This document shows positions 36,382 through 45,608 of a stretch of 50,594 nucleotides of DNA, piece after piece (within the stretch, counting starts at the first letter, position 1; every line of letters begins with the position of its first letter). The translations under genes and the position numbers were made by a program. The notes under the pieces are model-generated. The model was not told where the DNA came from. It searched no databases and worked only from the letters and a program-made list of their open reading frames with translations. The DNA comes from Betaproteobacteria bacterium (lineage in GTDB: Bacteria > Pseudomonadota > Gammaproteobacteria > Burkholderiales > UBA3065). The stretch is from positions 1 to 50,594 of the forward strand of contig RFSW01000003.1 in assembly GCA_009923755.1 (NCBI GenBank), read 5' to 3'.

Positions 36382-37006
36382 AATGAAAATAAGTGCAGAC
36401 AATATTGCTCAACATCTGGTGGCCTTCGGCTATTCCGCCAAGGCCGGCAGCATCAAGGACCGCAAGACCGGCGAGCCGCAGGACGTCGTGTTCATCAACG
36501 GTCTCGGCAGCATCAACGCCTATCTGAACCTCTCTTCCGATCCCGGCAAGTTCGGGCTCAAGGTGTTCGGTAACCTGCCGGAAGGCTACGCCCCTGTCGT
36601 CCTCGACGACGATGGCCGCGTCATCCGTGAAACGGTCATCCAGAACGGCGAGAGGATCACCCGTGCCAAGCGTGGGGAAGCGCTCGACGCCGAGGCTCTG
36701 AAGCGGAAAAACAACGAGATCAGCCTCGTTGCCCGCAAGGAGATCTCGGCCGCCGTGCTGGCCGCCTATATGCTCGAAGCATCGGGTGGCGATCTCGAGA
36801 TGCTGCGCGAGGGCTTCCGTCTGCAGAAATGGGAAAGGAACGGTCAGAAACCCGCTCTCGACGGGCAGGAGGTGAGCGAGACCGCCATCGTCGACCTCTC
36901 CGCCGAGTTCACCGAGGCCGCAGACCCCGCCTCCCAGACCGAGGCGACCGTCGAGGCCGCTCAGACCCGCCGCAAAGTGAAACGCGAGAAGGGCCTCAGC
37001 CTCTAA
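36382..37006 (+). CDS. Hypothetical protein
   Basis: MKISADNIAQHLVAFGYSAKAGSIKDRKTGEPQDVVFINGLGSINAYLNLSSDPGKFGLKVFG...; AGAGAAG upstream of ATG. Confidence 0.75.
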
Positions 37007-37037
37007 CCCGCCGTCCACATTCCACATGAGACGCATG

Positions 37038-37060
37038 ATGCCCCGCCTCCGGCGGGGCAT
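37038..37060 (+). terminator. Terminator hairpin
   Basis: ATGCCCCGCC-tcc-GGCGGGGCAT-TT. Confidence 0.7.
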
Positions 37061-37297
37061 TTCCATTCCGCCCGCCATCGCCCTTGGCGATACCCCAGAA
37101 AACATCGCGCCCCGGAAGCCAAAGCCTCCGGAGCGCGCCCGTCCACATTCCACAGTAGACAGATCGGAGCATGCCCCCGCACATGCAAACGAATGCCGAA
37201 AGCCATTCCATAGCATTCAATACATCCGATAATCAAATCTACAAATAGTATTTTTAACGCCAAATTAAATGGACTTGACGGAAAATCTTAATGTGGA

Positions 37298-37348
37298 GCC
37301 AGATGTGTCCGCGTAATACGCGAACGTGATCTGGCAGGGCGAATTCGC
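37298..37348. other. oriT: Candidate oriT / MobC-relaxosome site
   Basis: Concentric repeats GCCAGAT...CGCGT-aat-ACGCG...ATCTGGC (37298-37335), then GCGAATTCGC palindrome (37339-37348), directly upstream of mobC-like/relaxase genes. Confidence 0.55.
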
Positions 37349-37413
37349 GAACCCCACCCGCCAGCCGGCTGCGCTTCCCGTCTCTCGCTCCGAACCCGAG
37401 CCAAAGGCCGCGA

Positions 37414-37761
37414 TTGACGAACCAGAACACCGAGCAACACCGCACCATCATCCTGACCACCAGAGTCAACCCCGAAGAGCATGCCCTCATCATCGAGGCT
37501 GCTGCCCGTACCAATCTCCCTCCCGCCACCTATCTCCGCGCCGCCGCCCTCAATGCCAGACTGGTCGTGAGAACCTTCGCGACGATGGCGCCCGAGGACC
37601 TGGCGCAACTGAAACGGTTGGGCAATCTCCTCAACCAGATTGCGCGCTCGGGCTGGCGAGGACGCTTTACCCGGCCGACAGAAGAACTCCATGCCCGGGT
37701 GATGCTGGAGCTGCTGACCGTCATTCGCCGCCTCGGCTCGACCAAGTCGCCGTCGGCATGA
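37414..37761 (+). CDS. MobC-like mobilisation accessory protein
   Basis: RTIILTTRVNPEEHALIIEAAARTNLPPATYLRAAAL...LAQLKRLGNLLNQIAR; ATGA overlap with relaxase. Confidence 0.75.
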   Translation: MTNQNTEQHRTIILTTRVNPEEHALIIEAAARTNLPPATYLRAAALNARLVVRTFATMAPEDLAQLKRLGNLLNQIARSGWRGRFTRPTEELHARVMLELLTVIRRLGSTKSPSA

Positions 37762-40253
37762 TCGTCGCGCGCATCGACAACGCCCGCTCCTCCCGGACGC
37801 CGTTCCGACGCGGCAGGTCGTTCAAAGGCGCTCTCAAATACCTTCTGACCGGATCGAAGACCGCACCCAGTCCGGAGCGCGTCCTCTACGCCGAGACCGT
37901 CAACATCTATGGCGACCTGAGCGACGCCGCCCATGCCATGGCCACGACATGGCAAGCCCGTTTTGCGCTCATGCGCGCGGCAGGTCTCGCGCCCAAAAAC
38001 GGTGCTGACAACAAGGCGCCGGTCTATCACCTCGTCATCTCCTGGTCGGCTGACGAAGATCCGCCGCCATCACGCGAGATGGCCGATCTGGCAAAACAGC
38101 TCCTCTGCCTGCTCGGCCTCGGCGAGCACGAGGCCGTCCTCGTGGTCCACGGGGATACCGATCACCCGCACATCCACATCATCGCCAATACCGTCCACCC
38201 GGTCACCGGCCGGACGGCCCCCCTGAGCTTCGACAATCGCATCATGCAGGGGTTCGCTGCCCGCTACGAGGAGTTGCGCGGCAAGATCGTCTGCACCGGT
38301 CGCTTTGCGCCCGAAGTCCGCTCGGCCTTCAACGCCGCGGCCGGACTGACCGCGCGCGGGCGGCGCCAGAGTCGCCCGAGGTGGCACCGCAGCACCGCGC
38401 CCGTCCGTGAGGCCGCCCGCATCGCGCTGCCTTCGGTCGTCCTCGAGGCTTTGACCCGTCACAACGCGACGTTCTCGGCCGCCGAGCTCGCCCGCGCCGT
38501 CACCGAGACGACGGCGACGCCGGGCGCGTTCGCCGATCTCATGGCCGCTGTCATGGCTTCGCCCGAGCTCGTCCGTCTGACCGATGCCGAGGGTGCTCCC
38601 CGTTACACCACACGCACCCAGCTCGACGCCGAGGCGCGCCTCGCCGCTTCCGCCGCGCATCTCGCCACAACGATCACGCACGACGTCACCACCGTGGCGC
38701 GCACCCGGGCCCTGTCACGCTTTGCCGGACCAGAGCAGAGCGGTCCCCGCGAGGCCCTCGCGCACCTGCTCGATCCGCGCGGCCTCTCGGCCGTCGTCGG
38801 CTATGCGGGCGCGGGCAAGTCGACGCTTCTCAAAGCGGCCGCCGAGGCCTGGCACGCCTCGGGATATCGATTGCGGGGGCTGGCGCTCGCCGGGCGCGCG
38901 GCCGAGGCCCTCGAGGCCGACTCCGGCATTCCCTCCGGCACCATCGCCGGCTTTCTGATGGGCCTCGACTCCGGCGCCGTCGTGCTCGGCGCCAAGGACA
39001 TCATCGTCATCGACGAGGCCGGCATGGTCGCGAGCCGACAACTCGACCGGCTTCTGTTCGCCGTCCGCCAGGCCGGCGCCAAGGTCGTCCTTGTCGGCGA
39101 TCCCGAACAGCTCCAGGCGATCGAAGCCGGCGGCCCCTTCCGCTACATCGTCGAGCATTTCGAGCACGCGCGTCTCACGACGATCTGGCGCCAGAAGGAA
39201 GCCTGGATGCGCGAGGCCACCCGGAACCTGGCAGAGGGCGCGACGCAGCTTGCCCTCACCGCCTACACGAACGCCGGTATGGTGCAAGCGCATGACGCCA
39301 AGGCCGACGCCATCACCTCGATCCTCGACATGTGGCTCGCCAACCGCGAGCGCGGTCTCTCGCAGCTGATCCTGACCGCCACCAACGCAGATGCAGGGCT
39401 CGTCAACACGGCCGCACGCGGTCGCCTCAAGGAGATGGGTGTTCTCGGCCCCGACACCGTCGTGGACCTCGAGGAGGGTCCCATGGCCGTCGCCGCCGGC
39501 GACCGCATCGTCTTCCGCCGCAACGACCGCACGCTCGGCGTCAAGAACGGTACCACGGGCACGCTCGTCACCGTCGCCGGCCAGGGTCTCGTCGTCGCGG
39601 TCGACGGTCCCCCGCCACGGCTCGTGGAGGTCGATACGGCCCGCTATCCCCACATTGCCCACGGCTATGCCGTGACGATCCATAAGGCACAGGGCGCGAC
39701 CGTCGATCGCACGTACGTTCTCGCCGCCCCCAACATGGACCGGCATTCGGCCTATGTCGCGCTCAGCCGCCACCGCGAGCGGGTCTCGCTGCACTGGTCG
39801 AAGGATGTCTTCCCCGACGTCGCCATCCTCGCCCGGCGGCTGGCGCGCAAGCGCCTCAAGGATACGACCCTCGATTACCGGGAGGAGGTCGCCGCCAAGC
39901 TGCGCACCGTGACAGCCAAGGCCCGCGCCGCGACAGCGACCATGCCCGATACCAAGGCCTGGGCGGGTTTCCTCGCCGCGCAACGCGCCGAAGCGGACCA
40001 CGTCGCCGGCATGAGCACGCTGCGTCGCACCTTCTGGATGGCTGCCCATCTCGACCGGTTCGTCCGCGCGCGCGCCGTCACGCTTGCCGGGCTGCAGACT
40101 CGCGAGCGCGCCGCATTCGCGGCAATGCTGCGCAAAGCACCCGTCGGTGACGCGCAACCGGGGGCATGCCCCACAGCTCGACCATCCGGCATCGAACCGG
40201 CGGCGCCGCGACGTCCGTCCCTCCCCCGCGGACCGGCGCCCCGCACACCATAG
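37758..40253 (+). CDS. Relaxase fused to TraI/RecD-like helicase
   Basis: SFKGALKYLLTG, HGDTDHPHIHIIANTVHPVTGR; VVGYAGAGKSTLLKAAAE, IIVIDEAGMVASRQL, VLVGDPEQLQAI. Confidence 0.9.
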   Translation: MIVARIDNARSSRTPFRRGRSFKGALKYLLTGSKTAPSPERVLYAETVNIYGDLSDAAHAMATTWQARFALMRAAGLAPKNGADNKAPVYHLVISWSADEDPPPSREMADLAKQLLCLLGLGEHEAVLVVHGDTDHPHIHIIANTVHPVTGRTAPLSFDNRIMQGFAARYEELRGKIVCTGRFAPEVRSAFNAAAGLTARGRRQSRPRWHRSTAPVREAARIALPSVVLEALTRHNATFSAAELARAVTETTATPGAFADLMAAVMASPELVRLTDAEGAPRYTTRTQLDAEARLAASAAHLATTITHDVTTVARTRALSRFAGPEQSGPREALAHLLDPRGLSAVVGYAGAGKSTLLKAAAEAWHASGYRLRGLALAGRAAEALEADSGIPSGTIAGFLMGLDSGAVVLGAKDIIVIDEAGMVASRQLDRLLFAVRQAGAKVVLVGDPEQLQAIEAGGPFRYIVEHFEHARLTTIWRQKEAWMREATRNLAEGATQLALTAYTNAGMVQAHDAKADAITSILDMWLANRERGLSQLILTATNADAGLVNTAARGRLKEMGVLGPDTVVDLEEGPMAVAAGDRIVFRRNDRTLGVKNGTTGTLVTVAGQGLVVAVDGPPPRLVEVDTARYPHIAHGYAVTIHKAQGATVDRTYVLAAPNMDRHSAYVALSRHRERVSLHWSKDVFPDVAILARRLARKRLKDTTLDYREEVAAKLRTVTAKARAATATMPDTKAWAGFLAAQRAEADHVAGMSTLRRTFWMAAHLDRFVRARAVTLAGLQTRERAAFAAMLRKAPVGDAQPGACPTARPSGIEPAAPRRPSLPRGPAPRTP

Positions 40254-40286
40254 ACACCGTGACGGTCCACACCCCGGCGCTCGCCC

Positions 40287-41429
40287 TCAATTGAGCCGTT
40301 GACCGCTCTCGGCCACGGCCGCGGTTTTGAGGCCAATTCCGACATAGCGCGTGCGCCGCCGCTGCCGCACCTTCTCGAGGCCGAGACTGTCGATCTGGCG
40401 CACGAAGGCCGGCATGGTCAGCGGCCGGACGCCCCGGCTCTCGCACCACGTCCGATAGGCCTCGTAAAGCGCGGTCGCGGTGAACGCGTCGCGGCCCGCG
40501 CGATCGACCTGCTCCTGGCAGAACTGCGCGACACTATTCCTGCGGGCGCCCCCTTCATCGGTTTGCGCCGGCGGCGGTAACGCGATTGGCACCGTCACGA
40601 CCGGGCCGACGACGATGTCCGGGGCGGCGCCCCTGTCGTCCGGATTGCCCGAACGCCCCTGCCAGAGGCTCATGGCCATGTACATGCCGAGGCCCGATCC
40701 GACTTCGAGCAGGATCGCCACGAACACGACGAGCCTGAACTGCACGCGCGCCACATCGAGACCGAGAAGCTCGGCGAGCACGGCGGCCTGCGGGTCCGCT
40801 CCGCCCGACGCCGCCGCGCCGTTCATTCCTTCGAGCTTTGTCTGCGCGTCCCGGATGCGCAGGCCGAGCGCCTCGGCCTGCTGCCCCGACTCGAGCTCGA
40901 CAACGAGGGTCTGGTATTTCTGGCAATAGTCCCGCGAGATTTTGCCCGTGACCGCCGTGCAGGACTGCGTCGCCGTCCACAGCCGCTCAGCCTTGAGGCC
41001 CGCGATCTCGGCCCGCACGGCAGCCGGCGGCCGATGCGGCGCAATCCACGACAGCTGGTCTTGCGCCCGTTTCAGGTCGTCGCTGACCGCCTTGTAGGCC
41101 TGGATCTCGACCAGCCGATGTCCGGCCGTCGCATTGCGGTTCAGGGCCGCATGACCGAGAGCAGCAGCGAGCGAGTAGGCCGTGACGACGGCGCCGACCA
41201 CGGCGGCCGCCGCCGCGTGCGACCACATCCGGTTGCGCACCGCCGCGAAGAAGAAGAACGGCACGAGCGCCTTCAAAGCGTCGGCAGCGGCAGAGGCTCC
41301 GGCATAGATGAAGCCGTCGACCTCGGTCCGCCCGAGGCTGTAGCCGAACCGCCAGTTCATTGCCCCCGAGACCAGCACGAGGAGGCCCGCTGCCATCACG
41401 CCGAGGATGCCGCACACATGCCGGATCAT
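40287..41429 (-). CDS. Multi-TM protein with C-terminal domain resembling plasmid/phage primase C-terminal wHTH
   Basis: N-terminal TM segments; C-term FCQEQVDRAGRDAFTATALYEAYRTWCESRGVRPLTMPAFVRQIDSLGLEKVRQRRRTRYVGIGL. Confidence 0.7.
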   Translation of the reverse strand: MIRHVCGILGVMAAGLLVLVSGAMNWRFGYSLGRTEVDGFIYAGASAAADALKALVPFFFFAAVRNRMWSHAAAAAVVGAVVTAYSLAAALGHAALNRNATAGHRLVEIQAYKAVSDDLKRAQDQLSWIAPHRPPAAVRAEIAGLKAERLWTATQSCTAVTGKISRDYCQKYQTLVVELESGQQAEALGLRIRDAQTKLEGMNGAAASGGADPQAAVLAELLGLDVARVQFRLVVFVAILLEVGSGLGMYMAMSLWQGRSGNPDDRGAAPDIVVGPVVTVPIALPPPAQTDEGGARRNSVAQFCQEQVDRAGRDAFTATALYEAYRTWCESRGVRPLTMPAFVRQIDSLGLEKVRQRRRTRYVGIGLKTAAVAESGQRLN

Positions 41430-41467
41430 GGCCTCACCTCGTTGTGCGGGCAGCGATTGAAGCCGCC

Positions 41468-42106
41468 TCAGAAGGGAATGTCATCGCCATGCGCGTTGTC
41501 TCTGAGAGCCCGGTGAAACGCGGCGTAGGCGGCCATGATGACTTCGCTCACCGCCGCACTCCTGCTGTCGTCCCCCTCACGGTCCCCGAGCTGCGCCCTC
41601 ATCTCGGCATGCAGCACCGGCGGCAGCGTCACGGCGAGCGTGACGTCCTCGCCGAGCGGGCCAACGCGGCCGATACGGATCGGTCCGGCCTCCTGGGAAA
41701 CCTGCGCAGCGGCCGCGAGCAGCGTCCCGGCTTCGCTGATGCTCCAGATGACCATGCTCGTCAGGGGATCGGCCTGCTGTTCCGCAGAGGCCTCCGGCAG
41801 CTCCAGCAACTCCTCGCGCAGCATGTCGTCCTCGATCACCTCGTGGGCGAGCTCGCCGAGGATGTCGACAACCGCATCGACCAGCTTCTCCCCCGGAGCG
41901 AGCCCCGCCGTGATCTCCGCGCACGCCGACGCTCTGACCGCGAGCGTCACATCGAGCGACCGCCGCCGTTCGGTGATGCCGGTGATGCGTACCCAGTCGA
42001 ATGCGTCGGGGGCGATCGCCATGCCATCCCGCCAGAGGTCGAGATCCATCTCGCTGATGCGCCGCGCCGGCAGCGTGATCTCCTCGTTGTCCGTCTCGAT
42101 AGTCAT
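41468..42106 (-). CDS. Hypothetical protein with internal repeat (paralog of 42103-42768)
   Basis: LDVTLAVRASACAEITAGL... and EDVTLAVTLPPVLHAEMRAQLG...; ATGA overlap with upstream gene. Confidence 0.65.
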   Translation of the reverse strand: MTIETDNEEITLPARRISEMDLDLWRDGMAIAPDAFDWVRITGITERRRSLDVTLAVRASACAEITAGLAPGEKLVDAVVDILGELAHEVIEDDMLREELLELPEASAEQQADPLTSMVIWSISEAGTLLAAAAQVSQEAGPIRIGRVGPLGEDVTLAVTLPPVLHAEMRAQLGDREGDDSRSAAVSEVIMAAYAAFHRALRDNAHGDDIPF

Positions 42107-42768
42107 GGGCGTCCTCCTCTCTCTGCGTTGGCTCTATCCTCGAGCGCCTGCTCCTCGCTCCTGGCTGTTCTCACGATCCCGGTGATGACGCGGACGACCG
42201 TGTCGTCGTCGGAACGCGCCCCAAGCCGCGCCATTGCCTCGGCCCGGAGGGCAGCCGGTAGCAGCACGGCGAGCACCACTTCGTCCGGCTCCAGCACGCC
42301 CAGTCGCAGGATCCGCGTGGTGGACACCTCTCCGCGCGCGCCGGCCACGAGACGCACCACGAGACCCGCGTCCTCGATCGGCCAGAGGGCGACGAGCGCT
42401 TCGGCTGAGACGGCGTCACGCGCGACACAGGGAATCTCAGCGACAAGCCTCTTGGCGAAATCGCGCGCAGCGATCGCGTCGCCGTCCTCGCGCAGCAGTT
42501 TGGCGATCGCGGCCTCGATCGACGGATACTCCGCCGTCTTTGCGCGGGCGCGGGCGAGGTAAGCCGGTGTGAGCCTCACGGTCACGTCGACATCGTCCCC
42601 AGAGCGCCACCTGCGGCCCGTCTCGAGAACACCCGCCATCCGCGCGGGATCACATCGGCGCGCCTCTCCCCAATGCCACAGCCCATAGCGGTCGAGGCGC
42701 AACACGAAGCTCTCCGTGCCCTGCACCGGCGCTGTCGTCCGTTTGTCGATTCCCCTCGTCATGTGCAC
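42103..42768 (-). CDS. Hypothetical protein with internal repeat (paralog of 41468-42106)
   Basis: VDVTVRLTPAYLARARAKTA... and DEVVLAVLLPAALRAEAMARLGARSDDDTVVRVI. Confidence 0.65.
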   Translation of the reverse strand: MHMTRGIDKRTTAPVQGTESFVLRLDRYGLWHWGEARRCDPARMAGVLETGRRWRSGDDVDVTVRLTPAYLARARAKTAEYPSIEAAIAKLLREDGDAIAARDFAKRLVAEIPCVARDAVSAEALVALWPIEDAGLVVRLVAGARGEVSTTRILRLGVLEPDEVVLAVLLPAALRAEAMARLGARSDDDTVVRVITGIVRTARSEEQALEDRANAERGGRP

Positions 42769-43429
42769 CTCGCCGGCTCTGAAAAAGCATCGAAAACATA
42801 GCTGTTTTCGGCGTTTTCGTCAGCACTCAGAACCTCTCGGCGCATGCCATCGCATGCCGCAACATTGTCGGCAGCCCTTGCTACACGCCACGGACGGCGA
42901 GGCGTTCTGCATGTCGCGAGGAGGCACCTGACGATCGGGCGATGCTCTCCGCCGCTCAGAGATGAAAGAACCCGGATCAGATCGACACGCGCGCTGTATC
43001 ACGCGCTCGGCCTGGACGTATTCGTGCGGTATCACCGCCTCCATGCGCGCGCCGTCCTATTATCGATGACGGTCCGACGCCGGAGTTGCGCCAGGCGGCA
43101 CCGTCGCGTTCGTGACGAAGCGGCTCTGATTTCTCCGAGCGCGTGAACAATCACGAATTCGCGCGTGACCGAGAGCATCGCAACAGTCTCCTCGCCCTCG
43201 TGCGACCGCGGTCTCACTTGCCGGTGTGCCCGCGTCGCTGATGACGCCACAGCACCGAGCACGGCTCGATTGCGGCCGGCGCCGCCGCCATCGGCAGCAT
43301 TGCGCCCGTCCGTTTCCATCACACGCCCTGCAGAGACAGCCCTCGGGCGCATCGGCAAAGGGACCGGGGTGTCTTGCACGATGCTCCGTCTGCTCTCGGT
43401 GCGATCCGAAGCCCACGCACGTCCTCGAT

Positions 43430-43607
43430 GATGGGTCCTAACCGCCTCCCGCTCGCTTGCGATCAACAGGCTGCCCGCTCCGTTCGCCCCCCGACGCAAA
43501 GCTGGGGGCTCCCGTGTTGCCTGTGTGACGCGCTCCCGGGGGCGGTTGTGACGGATCCCATCGGACGGGCGTGGTGCTCGTCCCCACAACGAAAAACGGA
43601 GCAAAAC
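43430..43607 (+). promoter_or_regulatory. Leader C: structured 5' leader of the ATGA-coupled small-gene chain
   Basis: GCTCGCTT block; terminal hairpin GGACGGGC-gtggt-GCTCGTCC (43563-43583). Confidence 0.5.
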
Positions 43608-43841
43608 ATGAGCAAGAAACCCAACGAGTCCAACCGGCCGACGCACGCCATCTGGCTGGTCACTGGCGAAGGCGAGAAATCGCGATGGAACCGCATCGGA
43701 TCGGCCTGGCTGCACAACGACAAGAAGGGCGCCAACCTGAAGTTCGAGAGCTTCCCGCTCACCGGCCGCGTCGTGATCCGCGAGATCGAGGACAACATTA
43801 CCGGAGACGCCGACGCCGCAGCGCAAGGGGGTGAGCAATGA
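43608..43841 (+). CDS. Small protein, DUF736-like pattern
   Basis: THAIWLVTGEGEKSRWNRIGSAWLHNDKKGANLKFESFPLTGRVVIRE; ACGGAGC before ATG. Confidence 0.7.
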   Translation: MSKKPNESNRPTHAIWLVTGEGEKSRWNRIGSAWLHNDKKGANLKFESFPLTGRVVIREIEDNITGDADAAAQGGEQ

Positions 43842-44011
43842 GCCCCTTGCTGTTCAGCCCCAACGTCGACGACGCCTTCGACATGTTCATCGGCTCGACG
43901 ATCCGCAGCACCGACGATCTCTACTTCCTCGACGGAGAAACCGCCTTCCGCAGAAGCGGACGGTCCATCGAGACCTTCGACGCCGAACTCGCACTGGGAG
44001 GTCAGCCATGA
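43838..44011 (+). CDS. 57-aa hypothetical protein (below ORF-track cutoff)
   Basis: MSPLLFSPNVDDAFDMFIGSTIRSTDDLYFLDGETAFRRSGRSIETFDAELALGGQP; ATGA overlaps at both ends. Confidence 0.65.
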   Translation: MSPLLFSPNVDDAFDMFIGSTIRSTDDLYFLDGETAFRRSGRSIETFDAELALGGQP

Positions 44012-44190
44012 CCTCCCAGCAAATCAAGACCAGGTTCGCCGACGCCGTGTCCCTGCTCGCGATGTGCGAGCACCTGCTCGAGGACCCCTATGTCCAGGAG
44101 CGGCACTGGGAGCTCGTCGACCTCAAGCATCGTGTCCAGGGCTTCATGGACCACTACCGCCAACACCTCGCCGAAGGAGGTGCCGCATGA
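44008..44190 (+). CDS. Small hypothetical protein
   Basis: MTSQQIKTRFADAVSLLAMCEHLLEDPYVQERHWELVDLKHRVQGFMDHYRQHLAEGGAA; ATGA overlaps. Confidence 0.7.
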   Translation: MTSQQIKTRFADAVSLLAMCEHLLEDPYVQERHWELVDLKHRVQGFMDHYRQHLAEGGAA

Positions 44191-44393
44191 TCCGCGCCGA
44201 CATTCGCCTACGGCGGGCCAAAGCCCAGGTCGTCATCGACGCCTACTGCGACACGCCGCTCAAACGCGCGCAGCACGAGGCCCTGATCGATGTCCTGGCC
44301 GACCTCATGCACTGGACCGACGGCAAGAAGCTCGACTTCCAGAACGCACTCCGCCACGCGCAATCCCACCACGACGCGGAGGTGCAGCCATGA
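44187..44393 (+). CDS. Small hypothetical protein
   Basis: MIRADIRLRRAKAQVVIDAYCDTPLKRAQHEALIDVLADLMHWTDGKKLDFQNALRHAQSHHDAEVQP; ATGA overlaps. Confidence 0.7.
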   Translation: MIRADIRLRRAKAQVVIDAYCDTPLKRAQHEALIDVLADLMHWTDGKKLDFQNALRHAQSHHDAEVQP

Positions 44394-44713
44394 GCTTCTG
44401 CATCTGTACGACCTGTGGCAGCCGCTACGCGTGGGCGTGGGAGGAAGCGTTCGACAAGTTCGGCTTCCATGACGGCGACGGCCTGGTCATGACCGAGACC
44501 GTGGCGGACGCTCTGAGGGCCGCGGACTTCACCGTCCGCACCGAGGTCTTCGGCTTCCACAACCTCGTCATCACTGCCATCGAGCGCGACGGCCGTTCCT
44601 TCATCCCGGACGGCACCAGCCTCGGCTATGCCGATCCGAGAGCCTATCTCCCGGACGACATCGTCCCCCTCCTCGATGCGGCGTTCCCCGAGCACGCGGA
44701 GGTGCAGCCATGA
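44390..44713 (+). CDS. Hypothetical protein
   Basis: MSFCICTTCGSRYAWAWEEAFDKFGFHDGDGLVMTETVADALRAADFTVRTEVFGFHNLVITAIERDG...EVQP; ATGA overlaps. Confidence 0.75.
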   Translation: MSFCICTTCGSRYAWAWEEAFDKFGFHDGDGLVMTETVADALRAADFTVRTEVFGFHNLVITAIERDGRSFIPDGTSLGYADPRAYLPDDIVPLLDAAFPEHAEVQP

Positions 44714-44928
44714 GCACCGTCCGCGACACCTTCGGTCTGTGCTGCCCGACTTGCGGCAAAGACCACGCCCTGATGGTCGAGATCACGACCATGGCCCGGC
44801 TTCACGGCGACGGCACCGAAACCGTCGGCGACGAGGAATGGGCCATCGACAGCCCGTGCGGATGCACGGCCTGCGGTACCTGGGGCATCGTCGGCAACTT
44901 CATCGTCAGCGAAGGAGGCCAGCCATGA
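44710..44928 (+). CDS. Small zinc-ribbon-like protein
   Basis: CCPTCGKDHALMVEITTMARLHGDGTETVGDEEWAIDSPCGCTACGTWGIVGNFIV; resembles 49915-50244. Confidence 0.75.
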   Translation: MSTVRDTFGLCCPTCGKDHALMVEITTMARLHGDGTETVGDEEWAIDSPCGCTACGTWGIVGNFIVSEGGQP

Positions 44929-45608
44929 CCACCTTCGCCAGCCCCGCCACATGGAGCGCCCGTCGGACGAGCGTACGCGAGGCGCAGAGCCTACCCGCAC
45001 GGTCCGTTCCAAGACGATTGCCGAACGAGTTCTATCCGACACCGCCCGAAGCCACGCGTGCGCTCCTCTCCGTCGAGCATTTCGACGGGGACATATGGGA
45101 GCCTGCGTGCGGCGACGGACGCATCGCCAAAGTGCTCGAACGGCACGGCCATCCCGTGGTCGCGACCGACCTCTACCCCTACGGCTACGGTGCAACCGGC
45201 GTCGACTTCCTGCGCGAGCGGGAACCGCGCGCCAAGCACATCGTGACCAATCCGCCCTAAGGGTGGGGTCTCGCCGACCGCTTCGTGCGCCAGGCCCTGC
45301 GCCTGACGGCGAAAACCGGCGGCAAGGTCGCCATGCTGCTCAACATGGCCTCGCTCTGTCATTCACGCCGGACCGACGAGTGGCGCGAGACGCCGCCCGC
45401 CCGGATCTATGCGGTCGACGACATCGTCTGCTGGCCCGAAGACCGCTACGGCCCGCCGCCGCGCCACTTCACCAAGCATCGCTACGTCTGGGCCGTCTGG
45501 ACGCACGATCACAACGGCCCGCCAGCCTTCTGGTGGCTCTCCGGCGCGGAGTTTCGCGCCGCAAACGACGTTCCATCCCAAGCCTTCAACCCAAGGAGTT
45601 TCTCATGA
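44925..45608 (+). pseudogene. SAM-dependent (DNA) methyltransferase-like gene with in-frame TAA at the Tyr of NPPY
   Basis: NEFYPTPPEATRALL...IWEPACGDGRIAKVLERHGHPVVATDLYPYG...KHIVTNPP-TAA-GWGLADRFVRQALRLTAKTGGKVAMLLNMA...; same frame on both sides; stop at 45258-45260. Confidence 0.8.
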
